Position numbers and translations under genes: made by a program. Positions 45,656 to 55,074 of a stretch of 64,000 bases of DNA are shown in pieces. Origin of the DNA: Marinobacter shengliensis (lineage in GTDB: Bacteria > Pseudomonadota > Gammaproteobacteria > Pseudomonadales > Oleiphilaceae); the NCBI RefSeq assembly GCF_003007715.1, contig NZ_PXNO01000027.1, forward strand, positions 124,001-188,000, in the 5' to 3' direction. The notes under the pieces were generated by a model. It had not been told where the DNA came from, ran no database searches, and was given only the letters and a program-made list of their open reading frames with translations. Every line of letters starts with the position of its first letter. Within the stretch, counting starts at the first letter, position 1.

Positions 45656-46225
45656 TTGCCCGTTTTCCTTTTTCTTTTCATTATTCTGCCCATCGCCGAG
45701 ATGGTGGTTCTGATCAAGGTCGGCGGCCTGATCGGGGTGTTGAACACCATCGGGCTGGTGCTGCTGACCGCCGTCATTGGCGCCTGGCTGTTGCGCCAGC
45801 AGGGGTTGGCCACGTTGTTGCGGGCGAACCAGCGCTTGAACAGCGGCGAATTGCCGGCGAAGGAAGTGGCTGAGGGGCTGATTCTGGCCGTGGGCGGGGC
45901 CTTGTTGCTGACACCGGGGTTTATTACCGATGCGGTGGGGTTTGCCTGTTTGCTGCCGGGGTCCCGGCACTGGCTCGCGGCGAAGGCTTTGAGGCGAATG
46001 ACGGTAGCCGGCCAGAGTCGGAGCTTTTATTTTGGTGCTGGCGGCGGTGCCGGGCCATTCGGGCAGGGCCCGTTTGAAGGGCACGGACCGTTCGGGCCGC
46101 AGCGGCCGTTTGATCGGGATGCCAATGGCGACATTATTGAAGGTGAATATCAGGATCAGACGGAGAGCGATCGGGAACGCCTTGAGCGTGCACGGGAGCG
46201 CGGTGAGGGCGACGAAAAAAAGTGA
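45656..46225 (+). CDS. fxsA: FxsA-family inner-membrane protein
   Basis: 189 residues starting at TTG with AAGGAGG immediately upstream (4-nt spacing; no alternative ATG precedes the first helix). Four predicted membrane helices lie in the first 110 residues (FLFLFIILPIAEMVVLIKVG, LNTIGLVLLTAVIGAWLLR, GLILAVGGALLLTPGFITDA); a Gly/Pro/Phe-rich and charged cytoplasmic tail follows. Overexpressed E. coli FxsA relieves exclusion of phage T7 by F-plasmid PifA; the native role is unknown. Location directly upstream of groESL is conserved in many gammaproteobacteria. Confidence 0.92.
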   Translation: MPVFLFLFIILPIAEMVVLIKVGGLIGVLNTIGLVLLTAVIGAWLLRQQGLATLLRANQRLNSGELPAKEVAEGLILAVGGALLLTPGFITDAVGFACLLPGSRHWLAAKALRRMTVAGQSRSFYFGAGGGAGPFGQGPFEGHGPFGPQRPFDRDANGDIIEGEYQDQTESDRERLERARERGEGDEKK

Positions 46226-46245
46226 AATTTTTTTCGCTCCGGGTG

Positions 46246-46273
46246 TTGAAAACGTTGGTGGCAACCCCATTAA
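46246..46273 (+). promoter_or_regulatory. Sigma-32 heat-shock promoter of groESL
   Basis: TTGAAA (46246-46251), 13-nt spacer, CCCCATTAA (46265-46273): a near-consensus RpoH promoter about 150 bp upstream of groES. No CIRCE inverted repeat was seen, so HrcA control is not indicated. Confidence 0.85.
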
Positions 46274-46421
46274 CTCACCACAGATTCGTCTCAGGCTGAA
46301 AACTGCTGTCTATCAGTGGCTTGGATGCCGGGGCAATTTGTCCGGTCCGGGGTTCCGGCCAGACACTTTTAACATGCAATTGTCATTGCCACATTAATCT
46401 GACTATTGGAGAAACCGAGCA

Positions 46422-46709
46422 ATGAAAATTCGTCCGCTACACGATCGTGTTGTCGTACGCCGTAAGGAAGAAGAAGAGAAAACTGCGGGTGGCATCGTGC
46501 TGCCGGGTAACGCCAAAGAGAAGCCTTCCCAGGGTGAGGTAGTTGCTGTGGGCAATGGCCGTATTCTGGACAACGGCGAAACCCGTGCACTGGCGGTCAA
46601 GGTGGGTGACACCGTGGTCTTCGGTCAGTATGCCGGTAACACCGTAAAGGTTGACGGTGAAGAGCTGCTCATCATGAGCGAAAGCGAAATCTACGGCGTG
46701 CTTGAGTGA
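46422..46709 (+). CDS. groES: Co-chaperonin GroES
   Basis: 95-residue heptameric lid of the GroEL cage. [20 protein letters not shown], mobile loop [18 protein letters not shown] and [20 protein letters not shown] are all typical. It starts the groESL operon, 77 nt before groEL, and is driven by the sigma-32 promoter at 46246. Confidence 0.98.
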   Translation: MKIRPLHDRVVVRRKEEEEKTAGGIVLPGNAKEKPSQGEVVAVGNGRILDNGETRALAVKVGDTVVFGQYAGNTVKVDGEELLIMSESEIYGVLE

Positions 46710-46767
46710 TCGCAGCAGCGATAAGTACGAACGCTCATTAATCCGATCTTATTCAACTTCGGTTTAA

Positions 46768-48435
<1,668 letters not shown>

Positions 48436-48492
48436 TGCCGGCCAGGTCCCGACCAGATCTCAGTTTCTGAGGTCTGGCCCGATCTACCCCTG

Positions 48493-48530
48493 AAAAACCC
48501 CGCGCTGGTTCACACTGGTGCGGGGTTTTT
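48493..48530 (+). terminator. Intrinsic terminator after groEL
   Basis: 11-bp stem (48493-48503 with 48520-48530) ending in TTTTT, with a secondary pairing inside the 16-nt loop. Confidence 0.88.
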
Positions 48531-48603
48531 CGTTATTTTTGTCATGAAGTTGCCCAATGGCTTTGTTAGACTCGGTTACCCGTTCATTAACGTGCAAAAC
48601 TCA

Positions 48604-49395
48604 ATGACTGAACCCCAAGCCAAGCCTTTCCTGCGCCCTGCCAAGATCCTGCTGATGTTGCTGCTTGGCTTGCTGGTGTATGGCGTGGTTCTGGTGCTGT
48701 GGGTGCCGGCGGGATGGGTTTGGCATCAGGCTTCCCGGTATGTCCAGTTGCCACCGCAGGTAGTGGTGCAACAGGTGTCGGGTCGGCTCTGGGATGGCGC
48801 CGCAGGCGTTGTGGTTGCCGGTTTTCCGGCCCGGGTGCAGTGGACGTTGGGGTGGCCCTCGCTGACCGGATTGGAGTTACCGATTGGAATTTCCCTGGCG
48901 TCGTCACAATCCCGGGTGGAGGGAACTGCTAGTATCGGTTGGCCGGGTAACCTGGATGTGACGGCCCGCGGCCGAATAGCGGTAGAGGAATTCGAAGATC
49001 TGATTCGCCAGAGCGGCGGAGCGATGATTGAAGGGGACGTCAGTATCGATCGACTACGCCTGGTCTTCGCGGATACCCGATTACAGCAAGCCGACGGTGT
49101 CGGGCGCTGGAATGGAGGGCTGGTTACCTGGCCTATGGGGAATCAGACCGGGCAGGCAGAGTTCCCGCCTATGCAGGCTAATGTAGATACCACCGAGGGT
49201 GGCGTTGCTTTGACGGTATCGGAGCAGGGCGGCGATGGCCCAGCTGCGGATGCCAGTATTCTTTGGGACGGCATGATGGAGCTCAGGGTATATAAGCGCA
49301 TGGTTGACCTGGCGCAGCAGCCATGGCCCGACAGTGCGCGCCCGGGTGATGTGGTGTTCCGGGTTCGTCAGCCAATACTGCCGGGAGGGTTCTGA
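48604..49395 (+). CDS. gspN: Type II secretion system protein N
   Basis: 263 residues: a single N-terminal membrane helix (about 15-38; ILLMLLLGLLVYGVVLVLWV), then a periplasmic beta-rich GspN domain (VSGRLWDGAAGVVVAGFPAR, VQWTLGWPSLTGLELPIGIS). GspN belongs to some T2SS operons and may help assemble the inner-membrane platform. The ATG at 48604 gives a standard N-terminus; an ATG at 48544 adds 20 residues next to the groEL terminator. The stop is 1 nt before the gspC start. Confidence 0.88.
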   Translation: MTEPQAKPFLRPAKILLMLLLGLLVYGVVLVLWVPAGWVWHQASRYVQLPPQVVVQQVSGRLWDGAAGVVVAGFPARVQWTLGWPSLTGLELPIGISLASSQSRVEGTASIGWPGNLDVTARGRIAVEEFEDLIRQSGGAMIEGDVSIDRLRLVFADTRLQQADGVGRWNGGLVTWPMGNQTGQAEFPPMQANVDTTEGGVALTVSEQGGDGPAADASILWDGMMELRVYKRMVDLAQQPWPDSARPGDVVFRVRQPILPGGF

Positions 49396-49396
49396 C

Positions 49397-50251
49397 GTGG
49401 CAGGATTGGCAGTACATCATCAGGAGCGTCTATCCAGAGCCCTGGCAAACATTATTCTGGTCGCCCTGGTGGTTTATCTCAGTATTTCGGCAGCCAAACT
49501 GACCTGGCTGTATGCATGGTCTGATCGGCCGGTTCCGGATGTCCCGGCACAGTTGGGTGGCCAACCTGGCGCCCAGAACCGGGTACCCCAGGCTTCCATC
49601 GCCGGTTACGAATTCTTCGGCCGGCCAGAGCAGCAGGCCGGTGTGGCAGAGGTTGTTCGCCGCAGCGCACCGGAAACCGGGTTACGGTTGCGCCTCGAGG
49701 GGGTGCTGATAGGGCAGCGGCCGGAAGACTCCGGTGCTATAGTTGCCGGAAGCAATGGTGAAACCGAGTATTACCGGGTAGGTGAAACCCTGCCCGGTAA
49801 TGCAGAGCTGGCCGAGGTGGAATCAGACCGCATTCTGATTCGGCGTGGTGGCCGCTATGAGTCACTCGCATTTGAAGAGAAGCTGGACTCTTCGGTAATG
49901 GTTGCGGACGCACCGGTTCAGGCGGCAGAATCGCCCGATGATTTCCTGGCCGGGGCCAGGCAGCAGCTGGATGCAGAAGGGGCGGCGGCATTGGCGGCTT
50001 ACGGCTTACGGCCAGCGGATGACAGCGGCGCTTCTGGGTATGTGTACGATGGCTCCAACCCGATGCTCAATGCGGTCAATCTGCGCCAGGGCGATGTCAT
50101 TACTGCCATTAACGGTCAGCGCCTGGGTGATGTAGAACAGGACAAATCCCTGCTGGAAGACTGGCGAAGCCAGGCCCAGCTGGATATCGAGATAGAACGA
50201 GACGGCTCCATACTGACCGTCAGCTATGCCATACCCGAGCAGTGGCGCTGA
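49397..50251 (+). CDS. gspC: Type II secretion system protein C
   Basis: 284 residues from GTG at 49397 with GGGAGGG 7 nt upstream. Membrane helix (about 16-38), homology region (about 75-150; YEFFGRPEQQAG, LRLRLEGVLIGQRPEDSGAI, YYRVGETLPGNAELAEVESD), and a C-terminal PDZ-like domain (about 205-280; GLRPADDSGASGYVYDGSNP, LRQGDVITAINGQRLGD). GspC links the inner-membrane platform to the GspD secretin and helps choose substrates. Operon with gspN and gspD. Confidence 0.93.
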   Translation: MAGLAVHHQERLSRALANIILVALVVYLSISAAKLTWLYAWSDRPVPDVPAQLGGQPGAQNRVPQASIAGYEFFGRPEQQAGVAEVVRRSAPETGLRLRLEGVLIGQRPEDSGAIVAGSNGETEYYRVGETLPGNAELAEVESDRILIRRGGRYESLAFEEKLDSSVMVADAPVQAAESPDDFLAGARQQLDAEGAAALAAYGLRPADDSGASGYVYDGSNPMLNAVNLRQGDVITAINGQRLGDVEQDKSLLEDWRSQAQLDIEIERDGSILTVSYAIPEQWR

Positions 50252-50283
50252 TCGGGAACATTACAACAGGACGATATCGCCAG

Positions 50284-52239
50284 ATGTATAACCACAAGAC
50301 CAACGTACTCCGGACCCTCGTGTTTCTTCTGCTGTTGCCAATCCTATCGGTGGCTCAGGCACAGGATGAAACCTGGCGGTTGAACCTCAAGGATGCGGAC
50401 ATCCGGGCTTTTGTCACTCAGGTGGCGGATATTACCGGGTACAGTTTTGTGGTGGACCCCAGGGTTAAGGGCAAGGTGACCGTACTGTCCAGTGCGCCCA
50501 TGAACAAGCACGAAATCTATGATCTGTTCCTGGCGGTATTGAATGTGCACGGTTTCACCGCCATTCCCGGGGAAGAAGTGATCAAGATCATCCAGCAGGT
50601 GGATGCAAAGCAGTCTGCCGAGATTCTGGATCGATTCGAGGTTACCCCATCTGAACAGCTGATTACCCGGGTTATCCAAATTGATAATGCCAATGCCCTG
50701 GAGTTGGTGCCCATCCTGCGCCCGCTGGTGGCCAAGTATGGACATCTGGCCGGCGTGGCAGCAGCTAACGCGCTGATTGTCAGTGACCATTCGTCCAATA
50801 TCCAGCGTATTGAGCAGATCGTTCGCGAACTGGACAGCCCTTCCAAATACGAGGTTGAGGTTATCCAGCTCAGGGAAGCCTGGGTGGGCGATATGGTCAA
50901 ACTCCTGCAGGAACTCGCGCCCGATGAATTGCGTCGTGGTAGCGGTGACAGTTCCGCGAGAAAGTACAGTGTGACTGCGGATGAGCGAAGCAATCGGCTG
51001 ATTCTCAGGGGCGACGAGACTTTTCGTGACAAAATGCGGGGCTTGATTCGCCAGCTTGATCAGCCCTCGGCAACTGGCGGCACGACAAAAGTCATCCGAC
51101 TCAAGCACGCTGACTCCAAAGCCCTGACCGAAATCCTAAAGGGCGTGATGGGCGAAGTGGTGCGGGAATCGAGTACCGGCAGTGGTTCCGGGGGCAGTGG
51201 CTCATCGGGTAGCCGTTCCGCAAGCTTCTCGGTGTTCGCCGATGAAGGTTTGAATGCGTTGGTTGTCCGTGGCGAGCCGTCGTTGATGCAGGAAGCCGAG
51301 CAAATTGTGGCCGCTCTGGATGTGCGCCGGGCTCAGGTGATGATTGAAGCGGCGATTGTCGAGATCAGTGACGAGCTGGGAGATCAGTTGGGTGTCCAAC
51401 TGGCGGCTGGTGATGAGTCTGCCAACGCTTTCCCGGTAATGGGCACTAACCTTACCAGTGGTGAGGGCATGCTGGGGCTGAACTCGGTGATTGGTGCGCT
51501 GGTAGGCGATACCCTGCCGCAGTTGGGCGGAGGCATTACCGTTGGCGCTGGCCAGCGGGATCGGGACGGTCTCACCTGGGGTATTCTGATTCAGGCGCTG
51601 TCTTCCTCATCCGCTGCCAACCTGCTTTCGACACCGAGCATCATTACCCTGGATAATCAGGAATCCGAGATTATTGTGGGCCAGAACGTGCCGTTCCGGA
51701 CAGGGCAGTCGACGGTCACCGGTGATGGAACCACCAACCCGTTTACCACCATTGAGCGCCGTGATGTGGGCCTTTCCCTGAAAGTAACACCGACCATTAG
51801 TGCCGACGGCCTGGTTCGGCTGGTGGTCGAGCAGACCACCGAGGATATCTCTACCACGACGGTCTCCGGCGCCTCCGATCTGATTACTAACAAACGTGAG
51901 ATCAAAACCACTGTGCTCGCCGATGATGGTGAAACCGTGGTTCTGGGCGGGCTGATCAAGGATGACTTCCAGGTCAACAAGAGTAAGGTGCCGCTGCTAG
52001 GGGATATCCCGTTGCTTGGGCGCCTGTTCTCATCGGAATCTGAAACCCGCATCAAGCGCAACTTGCTGGTCTTCCTGAGGCCGACCATTATGCTCGGCAA
52101 AGACGAGAGCGTGGCTGCCACTACCGAGAAGTTTAACCAGCTGTGGGACGTAAACCTTGAAGTCCGCGAAAAGCTCGGCCTGCCCGCCCCGGAAGACCCG
52201 CCCTCCGTTGATATGCTGTTCCAGGGGCGTAGGCAATAG
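50284..52239 (+). CDS. gspD: Type II secretion system secretin GspD
   Basis: 651-residue outer-membrane secretin. Signal peptide (about 1-27), N0 domain (WRLNLKDADIRAFVTQVADI), N1-N3 repeats (KAIRLKHADSKAL-like; VIRLKHADSKALTEILKGVM), a Ser/Gly loop (about 300-312), then the secretin core (QVMIEAAIVEISDELGDQLG, VPLLGDIPLLGRLFSSESE) and the S-domain tail. ATG 50284 is used; a GTG at 50242 overlapping gspC is possible. The rest of the T2SS (gspE-M) is not in the window. The TAG stop merges with the REP array. Confidence 0.96.
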   Translation: MYNHKTNVLRTLVFLLLLPILSVAQAQDETWRLNLKDADIRAFVTQVADITGYSFVVDPRVKGKVTVLSSAPMNKHEIYDLFLAVLNVHGFTAIPGEEVIKIIQQVDAKQSAEILDRFEVTPSEQLITRVIQIDNANALELVPILRPLVAKYGHLAGVAAANALIVSDHSSNIQRIEQIVRELDSPSKYEVEVIQLREAWVGDMVKLLQELAPDELRRGSGDSSARKYSVTADERSNRLILRGDETFRDKMRGLIRQLDQPSATGGTTKVIRLKHADSKALTEILKGVMGEVVRESSTGSGSGGSGSSGSRSASFSVFADEGLNALVVRGEPSLMQEAEQIVAALDVRRAQVMIEAAIVEISDELGDQLGVQLAAGDESANAFPVMGTNLTSGEGMLGLNSVIGALVGDTLPQLGGGITVGAGQRDRDGLTWGILIQALSSSSAANLLSTPSIITLDNQESEIIVGQNVPFRTGQSTVTGDGTTNPFTTIERRDVGLSLKVTPTISADGLVRLVVEQTTEDISTTTVSGASDLITNKREIKTTVLADDGETVVLGGLIKDDFQVNKSKVPLLGDIPLLGRLFSSESETRIKRNLLVFLRPTIMLGKDESVAATTEKFNQLWDVNLEVREKLGLPAPEDPPSVDMLFQGRRQ

Positions 52240-52246
52240 GGTCAAG

Positions 52247-52481
52247 GGGTCTGTCCCTCAGGGTCTGTCCCCCAGGGTCTGTCCCCGCATGGGGACTGAC
52301 CCATTTTGGAAGGCCCAGTAGGTAGTTAGGCTGGGGTGCAACAGACGGGCAAAAGTGGGTCTGTCCCCCAGGGTCTGTCCCCGAATGGGGACTGACCCAT
52401 CTTGGCGGGCTACGTACGTGGTCAGACTTGGTCGCAACAGACGGGCAAAGGTGGGTCAGTCCCCGTTCGGGGACAGACCCC
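52247..52481. repeat. REP-like array between gspD and the M48 peptidase gene
   Basis: Three full palindromic units (52275-52302, 52371-52398, 52453-52481), the last inverted, plus two partial head copies at 52247-52274. Units one and two with their linkers form a 96-bp tandem repeat: GCAACAGACGGGCAAA recurs at 52338 and 52434. Same unit as at 16054-16157. The inverted last unit encodes the C-terminal residues and stop of the minus-strand M48 gene. Likely REP/BIME elements mobilised by a RAYT-type transposase elsewhere (inference). Confidence 0.88.
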
Positions 52482-54453
52482 TTAGAGGCATCGGGCAATC
52501 CAGCTGGTCTGCCACCAGCCGCATTAATTCATACTCCCGAACATCCACCTTGCCATCGTGGGTCACGCAGTAGCCGCAGGCGTCGATGACGGCGGGCTTC
52601 AGTAGCGGCGACAGCCGATTCAGTATTTCCAGCGCTTCTCTCAGTTCTCGCATGGACACCTTCCCGGCTCTGCTTTCTTCCTGACCGGTACCAAAGCCGG
52701 CCATGGCTTCAAGATACAGTTTGTCTGCGTCCTCAGGGGTGTCGGTGCCGGCGCGGGCGAACAGGCTGAGCAGGCGCCGCAGGGCCGGCATCACCTGGCG
52801 ATAGTTCCTGTATTTGACCGGTACAACCTGTTCTGCGCCAAGCCCGAGATGCCGGTTCAGGAAGGTGGTCAGGGCCATCTCGAACAGGCTCACCCGGTTG
52901 TCGGCTGCGACCAGCTTCTGAACGTTTTCAAGCAGGGCGTCGCGTTCTTCCGGGTCCAGTTTCCGCAATGCCGGCATGGCCAGTTCCAGTACCGGGAAGC
53001 GTGCAGTTTCACCCAGCCTTGCCAGGGCTGGCAGCATCTTGTCCAGCAGTTCTGGCTGAGCGCCCAGTAGCGGGTGTTCGGTTAACAGCGTCAGTCGTTG
53101 TTTCTGGATGCTCGGCGAGAGATCAAAGATCAGCAGGGCATAGCACAGCTGAATCGCGCCGGAGCGGGTGTAGAGCAGGTTACGGAAGGTGGATGGCAAT
53201 TGTTCCAGAAGCTGGACAGCAAAGGCTTCGCTCTGGGCGCTGACGGTGCCTACCCGTGTGGACAGCTTTTCAGCCGGCTGTGGCGTATTGGGTGCCAGGG
53301 AAGAGCGCACCGGTGATGAGCTACTACGGCCCCTGGCAGGCGCCACAACCTGATTGACCAGGTCGTTCAGGCCCGCTTTACCGGCAGTTCTGGAGGTGTC
53401 CTGGCGCAGCTTTTGGCTTGGTTCAGTGTCTCGCAGGCGGCTGCGTAAGCGTGCCAGCATACCCGGTTGGATCGCATTGATGCGTTCGTTGATGGGCGGG
53501 TGGGACGCGAGCAGGGTGCTGAACTTCATCCGTGCCGACTCACCAAAACACATGTGGTTCATATCGCTGGCATGGCTGGTGGTGTCCAGGTAGCCGCCCT
53601 TCATGCCAATCTTGAACAGGGCGCTGCCTATGCCTTCGGGGTTACGGGTAAATTGTACGGATGAGGCGTCGGCCAGCATTTCCCTTTGCCGGGATACCGC
53701 TGCCTGAATCAGCCGGCCGAAGAACACACCCACATAGCCGATGATCATCAGGGCCAAACCTATCAGGCCCATTGCAGCCTGCGCCCGGCCATCCCGGTTT
53801 CGGCTTCGGCCGCCGCTGTAGAAACCTGCCCGAAGCAGGAACTGGCCAATCTGACCTAGCATCAGAATGCCGGCCAGCAGCGCAATCAGCCGGACGTTAA
53901 TGCGCATATCACCATTCAATATATGGCTGAACTCGTGCCCCACCACGCCCTGAAGCTCGTCTCGGGTGAGGTGGGTAAGTGCGCCGTGCGTAACCACCAT
54001 AACGGCCTCACCAGGCGTGTAGCCTGCCACAAAGGCGTTGATGCTGGTCTCGTTGCCCATCACGTAAAGGTCTGGCACGGGCACGCCACTGGCGATGGCC
54101 ATTTCTTCCACGATATTGCGAAGTTTGCGTTCCTCGGCATCTTTGGTGTCGGGCTCAATCGGACGGGCGCCCACCATTTTGGCCACCCGGCTACCGCCGC
54201 CAGCCAGGTCTGCCCAGCGAACCAGCGAGCCAACGCCTATAAGCAACACCACCGCAAGTGCGGTGGTGAGTCCGTGGCTGGAAGTGAGCCAGTAATGGAA
54301 GGGCAGAGCGGAGGTTTGGCTGCGGGTGACAAGGTAACCGACCAGACAAACGGCCAGGGTAATCAGGGTGACGGCTGTCAGGAACAGTACGATTAACAGG
54401 CCGGTATTGCGCCGGGCATGGGCCTGGCGCTGGAAGAAACCGGAGTTTGCCAT
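52456..54453 (-). CDS. M48-family membrane metallopeptidase with TerB-like C-terminal domain
   Basis: 665 residues. Two N-terminal membrane helices (about 18-42, 62-80), zinc motif H173-E-F-S-H177 (GVVGHEFSHILNGDM), two more helices (about 188-250), third-ligand region REMLADASSVQFTRNPEGI, and HPPINERINAI. A long C-terminal extension of about 350 residues ends with a TerB-like helix pair (CVTHDGKVDVREYELMRLVA). HtpX relatives degrade damaged membrane proteins. The last 11 or so residues (MPLRGLSPNGD) and the stop come from the adjacent REP unit. lemA lies 10 nt upstream on the same strand, a common pairing. Confidence 0.92.
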   Translation of the reverse strand: MANSGFFQRQAHARRNTGLLIVLFLTAVTLITLAVCLVGYLVTRSQTSALPFHYWLTSSHGLTTALAVVLLIGVGSLVRWADLAGGGSRVAKMVGARPIEPDTKDAEERKLRNIVEEMAIASGVPVPDLYVMGNETSINAFVAGYTPGEAVMVVTHGALTHLTRDELQGVVGHEFSHILNGDMRINVRLIALLAGILMLGQIGQFLLRAGFYSGGRSRNRDGRAQAAMGLIGLALMIIGYVGVFFGRLIQAAVSRQREMLADASSVQFTRNPEGIGSALFKIGMKGGYLDTTSHASDMNHMCFGESARMKFSTLLASHPPINERINAIQPGMLARLRSRLRDTEPSQKLRQDTSRTAGKAGLNDLVNQVVAPARGRSSSSPVRSSLAPNTPQPAEKLSTRVGTVSAQSEAFAVQLLEQLPSTFRNLLYTRSGAIQLCYALLIFDLSPSIQKQRLTLLTEHPLLGAQPELLDKMLPALARLGETARFPVLELAMPALRKLDPEERDALLENVQKLVAADNRVSLFEMALTTFLNRHLGLGAEQVVPVKYRNYRQVMPALRRLLSLFARAGTDTPEDADKLYLEAMAGFGTGQEESRAGKVSMRELREALEILNRLSPLLKPAVIDACGYCVTHDGKVDVREYELMRLVADQLDCPMPLRGLSPNGD

Positions 54454-54463
54454 GATTCAGGCC

Positions 54464-55051
54464 TCAGAAGCTGACTTTTGGTACCTGGCGCGCTTCCGGG
54501 GTTTCCAGTTGCAGCTGGGCGGTTTCCTTGAAGGCAAACATGCCGGCGACAATGTTGTTCGGGAACTTCTCGCGGAAAATGTTGTAGGTCATCACACCGT
54601 CATTGTAGGCCTGGCGGGCAAAGGCTACCCGGTTTTCGGTACTGGAGAGCTCTTCCATCAATTGCTGGATGGTTTCGTTGGCTTTCAGTTCCGGGTAGTT
54701 TTCCGAGACGGCGTAGAAATTTGCCAGGGCTTTGGTCAGCAGGTTCTCGGCACTGCCCAATCGCTGTATTTTGGTGCCATCTCCCGGGTCTTTCGCCGCG
54801 TCTTTCTGGGCGCTGACTGCGTTGTTGCGGGCTTCCATCACTTGGGTCAGCGTGGATTTTTCGTGAACGAGGTAGGCTTTGGCGGCTTCCACCAGGTTGG
54901 GAATCAGGTCATGGCGGCGTTGTAGCTGCACATCAATCTGCGCAAAGCCATTCTTGAACTGATTACGCAGCGATACCAGGTTGTTGTAGATAAACACCAG
55001 GTAAAGTATGACAACGGCAATAACAACAAGGCCGATGACGGTCGTTCCCAT
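54464..55051 (-). CDS. lemA: LemA-family protein
   Basis: 195 residues: N-terminal membrane helix (about 5-24), then a helical bundle with the family signature NLVSLRNQFKNGFAQIDVQL and RRHDLIPNLVEAAKAY, and NFYAVSENYPELKAN. LemA proteins are frequently paired with M48 peptidases, and the gene here is 10 nt upstream of one. Molecular role unknown; an adaptor or scaffold for the peptidase is an inference from linkage. Confidence 0.95.
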   Translation of the reverse strand: MGTTVIGLVVIAVVILYLVFIYNNLVSLRNQFKNGFAQIDVQLQRRHDLIPNLVEAAKAYLVHEKSTLTQVMEARNNAVSAQKDAAKDPGDGTKIQRLGSAENLLTKALANFYAVSENYPELKANETIQQLMEELSSTENRVAFARQAYNDGVMTYNIFREKFPNNIVAGMFAFKETAQLQLETPEARQVPKVSF

Positions 55052-55074
55052 GACTACTCCTCAGGGTGAAAGGT

